In this document: piece after piece, positions 1-6,169 of the stretch
Layout of the letters: each line of letters begins with the position of its first letter
How positions within the stretch are numbered: position 1 is the first letter of the stretch
Notes under the pieces: model-generated
Database searches by the model: none
Seen by the model: only the letters and a program-made list of their open reading frames with translations
Told to the model about the DNA's origin: nothing
From: Acidobacteriaceae bacterium
Lineage (GTDB): Bacteria > Acidobacteriota > Terriglobia > Terriglobales > Acidobacteriaceae
Length of the DNA: 6,423 nt
Reading direction: 5' to 3'
Assembly (NCBI GenBank): GCA_030042915.1
Contig: JASHYS010000209.1
Span: 1 to 6,423, forward strand
Translations under genes and position numbers: made by a program

Positions 1-1
1 C

Positions 2-541
2 CGCGTGGGCCGCTACGTGTTGCAGGAGCTGATGGGCAAAATGCATCGGCCGTTCGCGGCTTCGCGATCGCTGCCGGCCAACGTGCTAGCGAGCGGCTTC
101 ATCGTCCTGTGCTGGGGATACCTGGTGTGGGGTGGAAGCATTGCGACCATCTGGCCGCTGTTTGGCACTGCCAACCAGTTGCTGGCCGCGATTGCGCTCA
201 CCACCATGTCGGCGTGGCTGGTGAATCATGGCAAGGCGGCCTATGCATGGCTCACGCTGGTGCCGGCAGCCTTCGTGGTGGTCACGACGATTTCCGCGGC
301 GGTGCTTTCGACGCTGGAAACCTATTGGCCCATGGCACACCACGCGGGAACGCAGGCGCAGGGATGGGTAGAGACGATTCTGATGTCGGCATTTGTGGCG
401 GGAGCCGCAATCGTGATTGTGTTTTCCTCGTTGCGCTGCATTCAAACCCTGCGCGGAGTTCCTCCACCGTTTGCGAGAGACGCCGCGTTGGAGCCCGGCC
501 GGTCGAGTCCACAACCGGCGGCGCCCTTCCGTTGCTGCTAG
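2..541 (+). CDS. cstA: Carbon starvation protein CstA family transporter, C-terminal part (5' truncated)
   Basis: The reading frame is open from base 2 to a TAG stop at 539-541; the N-terminal two thirds or more lie left of the window, since CstA proteins are usually near 700 residues and about 180 are seen here. The motif WPLFGTANQLLAAIAL (about residues 50-65 of the fragment) is a hallmark of the CstA family. Four hydrophobic segments are visible: VLASGFIVLCWGYLVW, LLAAIALTTMSAWLV, WLTLVPAAFVVVTTISAAV, and ILMSAFVAGAAIVIVFSSL near the end. CstA proteins are inner-membrane transporters for peptides or pyruvate, induced on carbon starvation in enterobacteria; the substrate cannot be told from this fragment. 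The last 30 or so residues form a Pro/Ala/Arg-rich cytoplasmic-looking tail ending in two cysteines. The gene converges on motB with a 130-bp spacer. Confidence 0.92.
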   Translation, partial: RVGRYVLQELMGKMHRPFAASRSLPANVLASGFIVLCWGYLVWGGSIATIWPLFGTANQLLAAIALTTMSAWLVNHGKAAYAWLTLVPAAFVVVTTISAAVLSTLETYWPMAHHAGTQAQGWVETILMSAFVAGAAIVIVFSSLRCIQTLRGVPPPFARDAALEPGRSSPQPAAPFRCC

Positions 542-608
542 GTCGTATCTACATAATGCACAGAGGCAGTATTTGCGCCGGACTGGCCAGTCTGAGGAGA
601 AAATGCAG

Positions 609-658
609 GTCCTTCGACTGCGTTTGGCGCAGGAGCGCCCAACTTCGCTCAGAATGAC
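609..658. repeat. Repeat-like palindromic intergenic element between cstA and motB
   Basis: The outer arms are GTCCTTCGACTGCG at 609-622 and CTTCGCTCAGAATGAC at 643-658. Between them is a hairpin: GCGTTTGGCGC (620-630), loop AGGA, then GCGCCCAACTTCGC (635-648), which pair with small bulges. From memory, arms of this kind (CCTTCGACT ... CGCTCAGAATGAC) recur in intergenic regions of Acidobacteria and some other soil bacteria. That recurrence is recalled, not shown by this window, which holds one copy. It could act as a transcription end for the convergent genes, or be a REP-type or miniature mobile element remnant. Confidence 0.45.
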
Positions 659-681
659 CGGTTGCAGCTAGTCATTTTTTT
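653..681 (+). terminator. Possible weak intrinsic terminator of cstA
   Basis: AATGAC (653-658) and GTCATT (671-676) can pair around a 12-nt loop, and a run of T continues to 681. The stem is short and AT-rich. The T run also encodes the two terminal lysines of motB on the other strand, so it may be there for coding reasons. The stronger hairpin at 620-648 just upstream could help stop cstA transcription. Confidence 0.3.
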
Positions 682-1646
682 GCGCGCGAAAACATGCCGG
701 TGAGCTCGCTGAAGATTCCGGACTTCGAGGCCGGCTTTGCGGGCGACGGCTTCGGCCCGGGCGATGCTGCGGTCGGCGCCTGCGGCGGAGCTGATCCGCT
801 TGAAGGGTTGGGATACGCGGCGGCGGGCGGTCCGGGTCTCGCAGCGGCCGGCGTTCCGTCCACAACGTGAGCGTGGGCAATTGGTGGCGGCGGCGCTCCG
901 TCAAGATTTTTTACCAGAATCGTGATTCTGCGATTCGACGGATCGTAGGGATTGCTTTTGTCGCGGAGCATTTGATCGGCAAATCCACGCACCTGCGTCA
1001 CCTGGTCGGAGCGAACGCCATCCTGCTGCAGAAGGCGGCGTGCCGCGTTGGCGCGGTCGGCCGAGAGCTCCCAATTGCTGTAGCTGGTGTCGCTTGAATA
1101 CGGCGTGGCGTCAGTGTGGCCCTCGATGAGCAACTGGTTGGGGAGGGTTTTGAGTTCGCTGGCCAGCAGAGCCAGCAGTTCCTGCCCGCTGGGGCTCAGT
1201 TGTGCGCTGCCGCTCTGATAGAAGGTGCCGTCCTTGCCTTCGAGAAGCTCAATGCGCAGGCCTTCGGGCGTGATGGTGATCTCAATCTGCTTGCTCAGCT
1301 TTTCAAGATCCTGTCGGGCTTTGATTTCCTGTTCGAGCTTCTGCTTCAGCTCCTGCAGTTTCTGCATGTTTTCGTTGGCATCGGTGGTTACGTTCACGGC
1401 GTTGCCCGACATGGTGGTGCCCAGCAAGTTTGCGGTGCCCTTGGGATCGTTGAAATAGCCGGCGACGGCCTTCTTGATTTGCTCGCTCTGGTTCATCAGC
1501 CAGAGCACGATGAAGAGCGACATGAGGGCGGTGACGAAATCGGCGTAGGCAACCTTCCATGCGCCGCCGTGATGGCCGCCGTGGCCGTCTTTTTTCTTGA
1601 TGACGATGATGGGTTGCGCTTTGGCTGCCATGGTCTTCCCCGGCAT
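672..1646 (-). CDS. motB: Flagellar motor stator protein MotB
   Basis: This is the peptidoglycan-anchoring half of the MotA4B2 proton-conducting stator. Numbered from 1646, the protein has a Lys/His/Gly-rich cytoplasmic start, then the signature GAWKVAYADFVTALMSLF with the proton-carrying Asp36 (equivalent to E. coli D32) at the head of the single membrane helix (about 34-51). A plug-like amphipathic segment follows (IKKAVAGYFNDPKG, 57-70), then a probable coiled coil (about 93-120) and an OmpA-like peptidoglycan-binding domain (about 135-247). The OmpA motifs are GHTDATP (176-182), NWELSADRA (191-199) and NRRITI (238-243). Residues 250-324 form a Pro/Ala-rich tail. The ATG at 1644-1646 shares its A with the motA stop (TGATG), implying coupling. 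The ATG at 1629-1631 (residue 6) is an equally good start: it follows GGGGAAG at a usable distance and gives the typical MotB N-terminus beginning MAAK. Last gene of the GGDEF-motA-motB operon. Confidence 0.96.
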   Translation of the reverse strand: MPGKTMAAKAQPIIVIKKKDGHGGHHGGAWKVAYADFVTALMSLFIVLWLMNQSEQIKKAVAGYFNDPKGTANLLGTTMSGNAVNVTTDANENMQKLQELKQKLEQEIKARQDLEKLSKQIEITITPEGLRIELLEGKDGTFYQSGSAQLSPSGQELLALLASELKTLPNQLLIEGHTDATPYSSDTSYSNWELSADRANAARRLLQQDGVRSDQVTQVRGFADQMLRDKSNPYDPSNRRITILVKNLDGAPPPPIAHAHVVDGTPAAARPGPPAAAYPNPSSGSAPPQAPTAASPGPKPSPAKPASKSGIFSELTGMFSRAKK

Positions 1647-2524
1647 CAGGCTGCTGCCGCTTGCACCGGCTCAGTCTTGTTCTTGCACGTCTTCTCCATT
1701 TCGTCGAAGCTCGGCCGGACGTAGGCAGGGATGGCGCGCCGCGCCATTTCAACGGCGATCATGGGGGCGGAGCCTTTGAGAAAGGCCAACAGGAGCACGC
1801 GGAGCACGTGCAGGTACGCGTCCTGCTCATCGGCGATCTTGCGCATGCTGGCGGCCAAGGGGCCCACCACGCCGTAGCAGAGCAGGATGCCGAGAAAGGT
1901 GCCCACCAGGGCCGCGGCCACGTGCCTGCCGATCTCTTCAGCAGGGCCGCCCAACGCGCCCATGGTGATGACCACGCCCAGCACCGCAGCCACAATGCCC
2001 AGGCCGGGCAGGGAGTCAGCCACCGTGGAGAGCGAATCGGAGGGCTGCGCCTCCTGGTGGTGATGCACCTCCATGTCCAGCTCCATCATCTGGTCCATAT
2101 CGAACGGCTCAACACCACCGGTGATGGCCGTGCGCAACGTGTCGCACACAAATTCGCGCGCATGATGATCGTTGAGGAACTGGGGGTAATTCTTGAAGAT
2201 GGCGCTTTCGGAGGGTTTCTCGACATCCATTTCGACGGCGAGCAGGCCCTCTTTGCGCACTTTGTTCAAGAACTGGTACATCATTTTGAGCGTGTCGAGA
2301 TAGCGGGCTTGCGAGAAGGGCGATCCTTTGAGGGCCGCGATCAACCCGGCAACAATCGCTTTGACGATGCGAATGGGGTTGGCGACCAGCAGCGTTCCTG
2401 AGGCGGCTCCGGCAATGATGATGAGCTCGGCGGGCTGAAGGAGAACCGACATGTTCCCCTTCTCCATGAGGAAGCCGCCGATAATGGCGGCGAAGACGAC
2501 AACGATGCCTATGATGGCGAACAT
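1646..2524 (-). CDS. motA: Flagellar motor stator protein MotA
   Basis: This is the proton-channel subunit whose cytoplasmic loop pushes on FliG in the flagellar rotor. The 292 residues match the usual MotA length. There are four membrane segments, about 2-20, 32-48, 170-190 and 201-224. The numbering coincides with E. coli MotA: Arg90 and Glu98 (in KVRKEGLLAVE), the charged pair that contacts FliG, and Pro173 and Pro222, which border the channel, are all present. The loop motif EKPSESAIFKNYP (102-114) and the His-rich MEVHHHQEAQ (151-160) are typical of the proton-type branch, not the sodium-driven PomA branch. Start ATG at 2522-2524, with the ribosome-binding site GGAGGA six bases upstream. 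It overlaps the upstream GGDEF gene by 16 nt and motB by 1 nt, so all three are probably translated in a coupled way. Confidence 0.98.
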   Translation of the reverse strand: MFAIIGIVVVFAAIIGGFLMEKGNMSVLLQPAELIIIAGAASGTLLVANPIRIVKAIVAGLIAALKGSPFSQARYLDTLKMMYQFLNKVRKEGLLAVEMDVEKPSESAIFKNYPQFLNDHHAREFVCDTLRTAITGGVEPFDMDQMMELDMEVHHHQEAQPSDSLSTVADSLPGLGIVAAVLGVVITMGALGGPAEEIGRHVAAALVGTFLGILLCYGVVGPLAASMRKIADEQDAYLHVLRVLLLAFLKGSAPMIAVEMARRAIPAYVRPSFDEMEKTCKNKTEPVQAAAA

Positions 2525-3441
2525 GTGTTTTCCTCCACCGCGTTGACGGCTGCAAAGGCGGGGGCCGCAACCGTCACCCGGTTTCCTCCAGCCTGGCTGC
2601 TCGAAACCATGGCCCCTTGGGCGCGTGCGAGCAATTGCGAGAGCGATTCAGCGGCATCGCCGGGCGCCTGGGCAGCGCCAATGCTCACGGTGAGAGAAAC
2701 GCGGTCGCCCCACCAGCGGAAATCGGCGGTGCGCGCCAGGCCAACCAGCATGCGCGCGTGTGCAGCCAGCAGCTCTCCGCTCTGCTCGTGGGCGATGATG
2801 AGAAATTCATCGCCGCCCCAGCGGCCCATGGCCTCGCTGGGCCGAAGACCTTGTGCCAGGGAGCGACGCACTTTGCCGAGCATTTCGTGGCAGGCGCTCA
2901 CGCCATGGGTTTTGTGCAAATGTTCCGCCTGATCCACGTTGATCCACAGCACCCCGAAGGGCTGACCGCCGTGTACGAAGTCGTCAAATTCAAGTTGCAA
3001 GCGGTCTTCAAGCTCCTCCTGGCTGGTTTCAATTTCTTCGGCTTCGCTGTCTCTGGTTTCGCCGTGGGGTAGAGCATCGAGCGTCTGAGCGAGGTGGAAA
3101 GAAACCGCTGCGCCGATGGGTCCGCCGACCGCATCGCGAAGGATTTCGCGCTGGGCAAGAAACCGCAGCACGTTTCCGAGTTTGTTTTTCACCGCAACCA
3201 GAACCCGATGACTCGATGCGGAGGAAGCGCCTGAGGGCAGGTTGATTTCCGATGCCGGATCGAGGAGCAGCGGTTCGAGCGGATCGGGAATCCGCTGCGC
3301 CAGCATCTCGCCTCTCGAATACCCAGTCATGACCTCTGCGGCCGGATTCCAGAAAAGCATGGCGCCTTCTGTATCGAACAAGGCAATGCCCTCTGCGCGG
3401 CTCTCCAGCGCGGCTTCAAGCAGTGCGACTCGATCGCTCAC
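2509..3441 (-). CDS. PAS-GGDEF domain protein, probably catalytically degenerate, coupled to motAB
   Basis: I chose the GTG at 3439-3441 because GGAG lies 8 nt upstream; a TTG at 3502-3504 would add 21 unremarkable residues. The product is 310 residues. A PAS sensor domain spans about 5-119 (EGIALFDTEGAMLFWNPAAE is the PAS core), a Glu-rich linker follows (about 130-148), then a GGDEF domain (about 150-292). GGDEF itself is intact at 209-213 (bases 2803-2817). Aligned by eye with PleD, other key positions are changed: metal-binding D327 is N168, guanine-binding N335 and D344 are H176 and H185, and phosphate-contacting K442 and R446 are S282 and G286. The inhibitory RxxD site reads RPSE (200-203). 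I infer that it binds a ligand or partner and does not make c-di-GMP. There is no membrane segment, so it is cytoplasmic. It ends in TAG inside motA, so it is co-expressed with the stator. Confidence 0.9.
   Translation of the reverse strand: MSDRVALLEAALESRAEGIALFDTEGAMLFWNPAAEVMTGYSRGEMLAQRIPDPLEPLLLDPASEINLPSGASSASSHRVLVAVKNKLGNVLRFLAQREILRDAVGGPIGAAVSFHLAQTLDALPHGETRDSEAEEIETSQEELEDRLQLEFDDFVHGGQPFGVLWINVDQAEHLHKTHGVSACHEMLGKVRRSLAQGLRPSEAMGRWGGDEFLIIAHEQSGELLAAHARMLVGLARTADFRWWGDRVSLTVSIGAAQAPGDAAESLSQLLARAQGAMVSSSQAGGNRVTVAAPAFAAVNAVEENTCSPS
2531..2536 (-). promoter_or_regulatory. Ribosome-binding site of motA, inside the end of the GGDEF gene
   Basis: GGAGGA on the minus strand, six bases before the motA ATG. 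It is read as Glu codons of the upstream GGDEF gene. The site is strong and decides the motA start. It also means ribosomes finishing the GGDEF gene pass over it and stop 16 nt inside motA, an arrangement that suits translational coupling. Confidence 0.8.
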
Positions 3442-3449
3442 GGATTCAT

Positions 3450-3453
3450 CTCC
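3450..3453 (-). promoter_or_regulatory. Ribosome-binding site supporting the GTG start of the PAS-GGDEF gene
   Basis: GGAG on the minus strand lies 8 nt before the GTG at 3439-3441. No comparable site precedes the upstream TTG at 3502-3504, and the PAS domain begins almost at once after the GTG. This is the reason for preferring the shorter protein. Confidence 0.5.
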
Positions 3454-3630
3454 ATCAGTACCGCGGAAAACGGACCTCAGGCTTCCCAAGGCAGACCCCG
3501 GCAAGCGGCTCCATTTGGTTCATCGGCCAAAACAGCCATGGCATCACCGCTGGTTGTGGAAATGACGGATGGAGAGGAAATGAAGAGGAAAGGCAAAGCG
3601 CAGCCTATGTGCTGGACAGGCCGAAGCGCC

Positions 3631-4356
3631 TCAAGGCGCCGGGTCAATTTGGCGCGCGTCGTGGCGATTGTCGAGATGAAGCCGGTTAATCCAGGAATTC
3701 CTGCCGGAACTGTTGGGGGCGGGGAAGAATTCCAGGGTGACGTTGTTGGCGGCGTAGGTGAGGAGCCCATAGTTACCTAGGCGAAACGCGTCTTTGGCGC
3801 CGTAGCGGGAGGGATACCAGCCATAGACAGCGGCAAACGAGCCGGCGTAGGGCTCGGCAAGCGCGGCGAACGAGAAGACCTTGTGCCCATCTTCGCCCTG
3901 ACGCGCAACGAGGGTAGAGACGACGGCGTGCTTCAAGCGGCGCCAGACCCCCTTGCAGTTGCATTCGTAATACAAAGTGTTTTCGTGCAAGGCCTCTGCG
4001 ACGAGATAGCTTGCGGTCACCCCGGCCGCCGACGTGCCAAAATCTGAGCCGAAGCGCTGGTAATAGCCGGTAAAACCTTCTCTCCAATCGGGAGGATTGC
4101 GTGTCGCCTGGTGATATCCCGCCATGAAAGCCGTGACCGTGGTGGGGTAGGGGCCAAAGGCGTCGAAAAGATAATTATGAAATTTCTGAGTCTGCGAGAG
4201 CGGAGTATAAGGTGCCAGCGAAGGCGTGGAAACCAGGCTGCGATCCGCACCTGGGGGATCGTCCGCAGCGGGCTGAGCCTGCGCCACAGAGATGGCCGGC
4301 CGCTCAAGACCCGCAAAGACAATGGCGCACACCAACAGATAGCGGCCCATTTTCAT
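3631..4356 (-). CDS. Secreted hypothetical protein, acidobacterial type
   Basis: The 241-residue product is not one to which I can assign a function. It starts with a likely signal peptide (Met-Lys, hydrophobic YLLVCAIVFAGL, cleavage plausible after AQA at residue 27). A Pro/Ala-rich stretch follows to about residue 52, then a region rich in aromatic residues and glycine. Recognisable pieces are FGPYPTTVTAFMAGYHQ (67-83), PPDWREGFTGYYQRFGSDFG (88-107), a CNC pair in LYYECNCKGVWRRL (128-141), and repeated small/aromatic segments such as AGSFAAVYGWYPSRYG (171-186). The layout resembles secreted hypothetical proteins that I recall as common in Acidobacteria; it suggests a periplasmic or outer-membrane-associated protein, which is inference. 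Start ATG at 4354-4356, with a second ATG two codons on; the only purine-rich upstream run (AAGGGGGG) is about 13 nt away, farther than usual. Spacers to both neighbours make it probably a separate transcription unit. Confidence 0.8.
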   Translation of the reverse strand: MKMGRYLLVCAIVFAGLERPAISVAQAQPAADDPPGADRSLVSTPSLAPYTPLSQTQKFHNYLFDAFGPYPTTVTAFMAGYHQATRNPPDWREGFTGYYQRFGSDFGTSAAGVTASYLVAEALHENTLYYECNCKGVWRRLKHAVVSTLVARQGEDGHKVFSFAALAEPYAGSFAAVYGWYPSRYGAKDAFRLGNYGLLTYAANNVTLEFFPAPNSSGRNSWINRLHLDNRHDARQIDPAP

Positions 4357-4497
4357 GTTCGGGATTCGACCCCCCTTGAACGAAGTGCGCCCTGAGATTG
4401 CATTTCGGCCGATTCGATCAATTCACGCAAGCATCGCCAGAAGCCGCCTGGAAAGGCGACGATCTTTTGTTGCGGTTGGGGGGGAATCGGGGCCGGC

Positions 4498-6018
4498 TCA
4501 GTAGCTCCGGACCCATTCTAAAACAGAACGCACGGCAATGCCGCTGGGTCCCTTAGAAATATAGGGTCTGGGTTCGTCGATCCACGCGCCGCCGGCGATG
4601 TCGAGATGGATCCAGGGCGTGTCCTCGGCGAAGACGTGCAGAAACTCGGCGGCAGTGATGGCGCCGCCAAAGCGGCCGGCCGTGTTCTTGATGTCGGCAA
4701 TGTCGGACTTGATGAGCTCGGCGTACTCGTCGTCGAGCGGCAGGCGCCAGAACTTTTCGCCGGAGACGGCAAGTGCGGCTTCGAACCTGGCGTAGGTGGA
4801 ATCGTCGTTCGAGAAGACTCCGGCGTTGATCTTACCCAAGGCAACCGAGATGGCAGCGGTGAGAGTTGCGGCGTCAATGAGATGGGTGGCGCCGAGCCGG
4901 CGGGCATAGGCGAGACCGTCGGCCAGCACCAGGCGTCCTTCGGCGTCGGTATTGATAATCTCGATGGTCTTGCCTGGCCTTTCTGGAGCTGTCGGCATTG
5001 CGGTTTGCACGTCGCCCGGCTTTTGCGCCGTGCCGGAGGGCATGTTTTCGGCTGCACAGATAACGGCGATGACGCGGACCCGCGGCTTGAGCAGGGCGAT
5101 GGCGCGCATGGCGCCGATCATCGCTGCGCCGCCGGCCATGTCGTACTTCATTCTCTCCATGTTGTCGGCCGGCTTGATGGAGATTCCCCCCGTGTCGAAG
5201 GTGATGCCCTTACCGACCAGGCCTAAAACCGGTCCTTCGGTCACGCCCTCGGGCTCATAGCGCAAGAGGATGAGTGCAGGCGGCTCTGCGGAGCCCTGAG
5301 CCACGCTCCAGAAGGCGCCCATCTTGAGTTCATGCAGTTTTTCGGTCGAGTGGACCTCCCACTGGAGGCCGGTCTCCTGCGCCATCAAGGCGGCTCGCTG
5401 GCCAAGGATGGTTGGCGTCAACTTGTTGCCGGGCTCGTTTACGAGCGACCGCACGAAGTTCTGGCTCTCGCCAACGATGACCCCCTCGGCGAAGGCAGCT
5501 TCAACGGCCGCGCGGTCCACGCCGTCAGGTACGGCGAGCGTGAACGACTGAATGCTCTGGTCCTTGCGGTCGCTGCGATAGGTATCGAGGTCGAGGTCTC
5601 CGATCAGGGCCCCTTCAACGGCGGCGCGGCTGCCGGCGGCGGCCGGAAGGCGATCTGGCGGCAGAACCAATGCAAGTTCTCTTATGCCGCGCGGCTTGGC
5701 GAATCGAATGGTGGTTCCGACGGCATTGCGCACCTCTCGGGTTGTAGCCTTGGCCAGCTTGCCCAACCCGACAATCAGAAGACGCGTGGCAGCCAGGCCA
5801 GCCGGTGCGTGCAGAAGGACAGTTTCATTGGCGCCGGCCTTGAATTCCCCGCTGGCCAGCACGGCGGCTGCGGCGGCCTGGACTGAGGGGTCGCTGGTGA
5901 GCAACTCGGGTCGAGGCTTGGCATCGGGCCCTCTGGCGGTTTGCGAGTCGGCGGCCAGGACGGCCAGAAGGTTAGTTTCGATGGAAGCGAGGGGAGCAAA
6001 GGAAAGCTTGGCGCGCAT
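4498..6018 (-). CDS. pepA: Leucyl aminopeptidase, M17 family (PepA)
   Basis: This is a cytoplasmic two-metal exopeptidase that removes N-terminal residues, leucine preferred, and normally forms a hexamer. The 506 residues match the family length. The N-terminal macrodomain-like half (about 1-160) is followed by the catalytic half. Metal and catalytic residues are all present: Lys270 and Asp275 (GKGITFDTGG), Lys282, Asp293 (MKYDMAGG), Asp358 and Glu360 (NTDAEGRLVLADGL) and Arg362. The first four have the same numbers as in E. coli PepA (K270, D275, K282, D293), while the last three are shifted by exactly +6 (from D352, E354, R356). This is explained by a six-residue insertion in PTAPERP (342-348) just before the NTDAEGR motif. 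Other family motifs include AAENMPSG (322-329), GGAITAAEFL (451-460) and HLDIAGGAW (471-479). Start ATG at 6016-6018; no clear ribosome-binding site precedes it. Divergent from the AbrB-type gene. Confidence 0.97.
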   Translation of the reverse strand: MRAKLSFAPLASIETNLLAVLAADSQTARGPDAKPRPELLTSDPSVQAAAAAVLASGEFKAGANETVLLHAPAGLAATRLLIVGLGKLAKATTREVRNAVGTTIRFAKPRGIRELALVLPPDRLPAAAGSRAAVEGALIGDLDLDTYRSDRKDQSIQSFTLAVPDGVDRAAVEAAFAEGVIVGESQNFVRSLVNEPGNKLTPTILGQRAALMAQETGLQWEVHSTEKLHELKMGAFWSVAQGSAEPPALILLRYEPEGVTEGPVLGLVGKGITFDTGGISIKPADNMERMKYDMAGGAAMIGAMRAIALLKPRVRVIAVICAAENMPSGTAQKPGDVQTAMPTAPERPGKTIEIINTDAEGRLVLADGLAYARRLGATHLIDAATLTAAISVALGKINAGVFSNDDSTYARFEAALAVSGEKFWRLPLDDEYAELIKSDIADIKNTAGRFGGAITAAEFLHVFAEDTPWIHLDIAGGAWIDEPRPYISKGPSGIAVRSVLEWVRSY

Positions 6019-6057
6019 GGACGTTATTTTTCATGGTTGGCGGGGTTTAAGGCAACC

Positions 6058-6094
6058 CGAAATCCCCGGCAATGACGGGCACACGGGGATTTCG
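6058..6094. repeat. Perfect 11-bp inverted repeat in the pepA/abrB divergent region
   Basis: CGAAATCCCCG (6058-6068) and CGGGGATTTCG (6084-6094) are exact reverse complements around a 15-nt spacer. The element lies 40 nt upstream of the pepA start and 40 nt before the -35 box of the opposite gene. Between divergent genes neither needs a terminator there. It may be a REP-type element, an operator, or part of the pepA leader RNA. No T-run of terminator quality follows on either strand. Confidence 0.6.
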
Positions 6095-6123
6095 AGGCCT
6101 TTCCTTTGGCTAACTCGGCCCCA

Positions 6124-6136
6124 CAATCAGCGATTG
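6124..6136. promoter_or_regulatory. Small palindrome overlapping the -35 box, candidate operator
   Basis: CAATC (6124-6128) and GATTG (6132-6136) are inverted copies with a 3-nt spacer. The right arm overlaps the TTGACA box of the AbrB-type gene. Antitoxins of this fold usually repress their own promoter, so a palindrome here is in a sensible place. It is short enough to arise by chance. Confidence 0.3.
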
Positions 6137-6163
6137 ACATAGGCAAGATTTATGACATATAGT
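6134..6163 (+). promoter_or_regulatory. Near-consensus sigma-70 promoter of the AbrB-type gene
   Basis: TTGACA (6134-6139, full match) is followed after 18 bp by TATAGT (6158-6163, five of six). Transcription would begin about 6169-6172. That falls on the ATG at 6170, and the promoter covers the alternative ATG at 6152. The most economical reading is a leaderless mRNA starting at the ATG at 6170. Confidence 0.55.
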
Positions 6164-6169
6164 AGAAAA

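Noticed and set aside
1116..1724. Open frame of 202 codons on the plus strand opposite motB
   Set aside because: The apparent hydrophobic stretches are the antisense of MotB's coiled coil and membrane region; there is no start signal, and MotB is unambiguous.
1661..2401. Long open frame on the plus strand (246 codons) opposite motA
   Set aside because: It lies entirely opposite a certain MotA gene, its His/Gly/Arg-rich translation has no recognisable fold, and long antisense frames are expected in GC-rich coding DNA.
3520..3527. GCCGATGA on the minus strand, close to the flagellar sigma-28 -10 consensus, upstream of the PAS-GGDEF gene
   Set aside because: No TAAA-type -35 element lies at the required distance upstream, so it is only an eight-base near-match. 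No sigma-54 site was seen either.
3626..3639. GCGCC-TCAA-GGCGC hairpin at the stop codon of the secreted hypothetical gene
   Set aside because: It has a five-bp stem and no T-run on the minus strand after it, and it overlaps the stop codon; not good enough to call a terminator.
4359..4380. GGGGGGTCGAATCCC on the minus strand, resembling a tRNA T-arm
   Set aside because: There is no acceptor stem, D-arm or anticodon arm around it, and the T-loop is one base short.
4445..4458. CGCC-TGGAAA-GGCG hairpin downstream of pepA
   Set aside because: It has a four-bp stem with no T-run in the direction of pepA transcription.
4606..5226. Open frame of 206 codons on the plus strand opposite pepA
   Set aside because: It is a mirror of the catalytic half of PepA, with no domain recognisable in its own reading.
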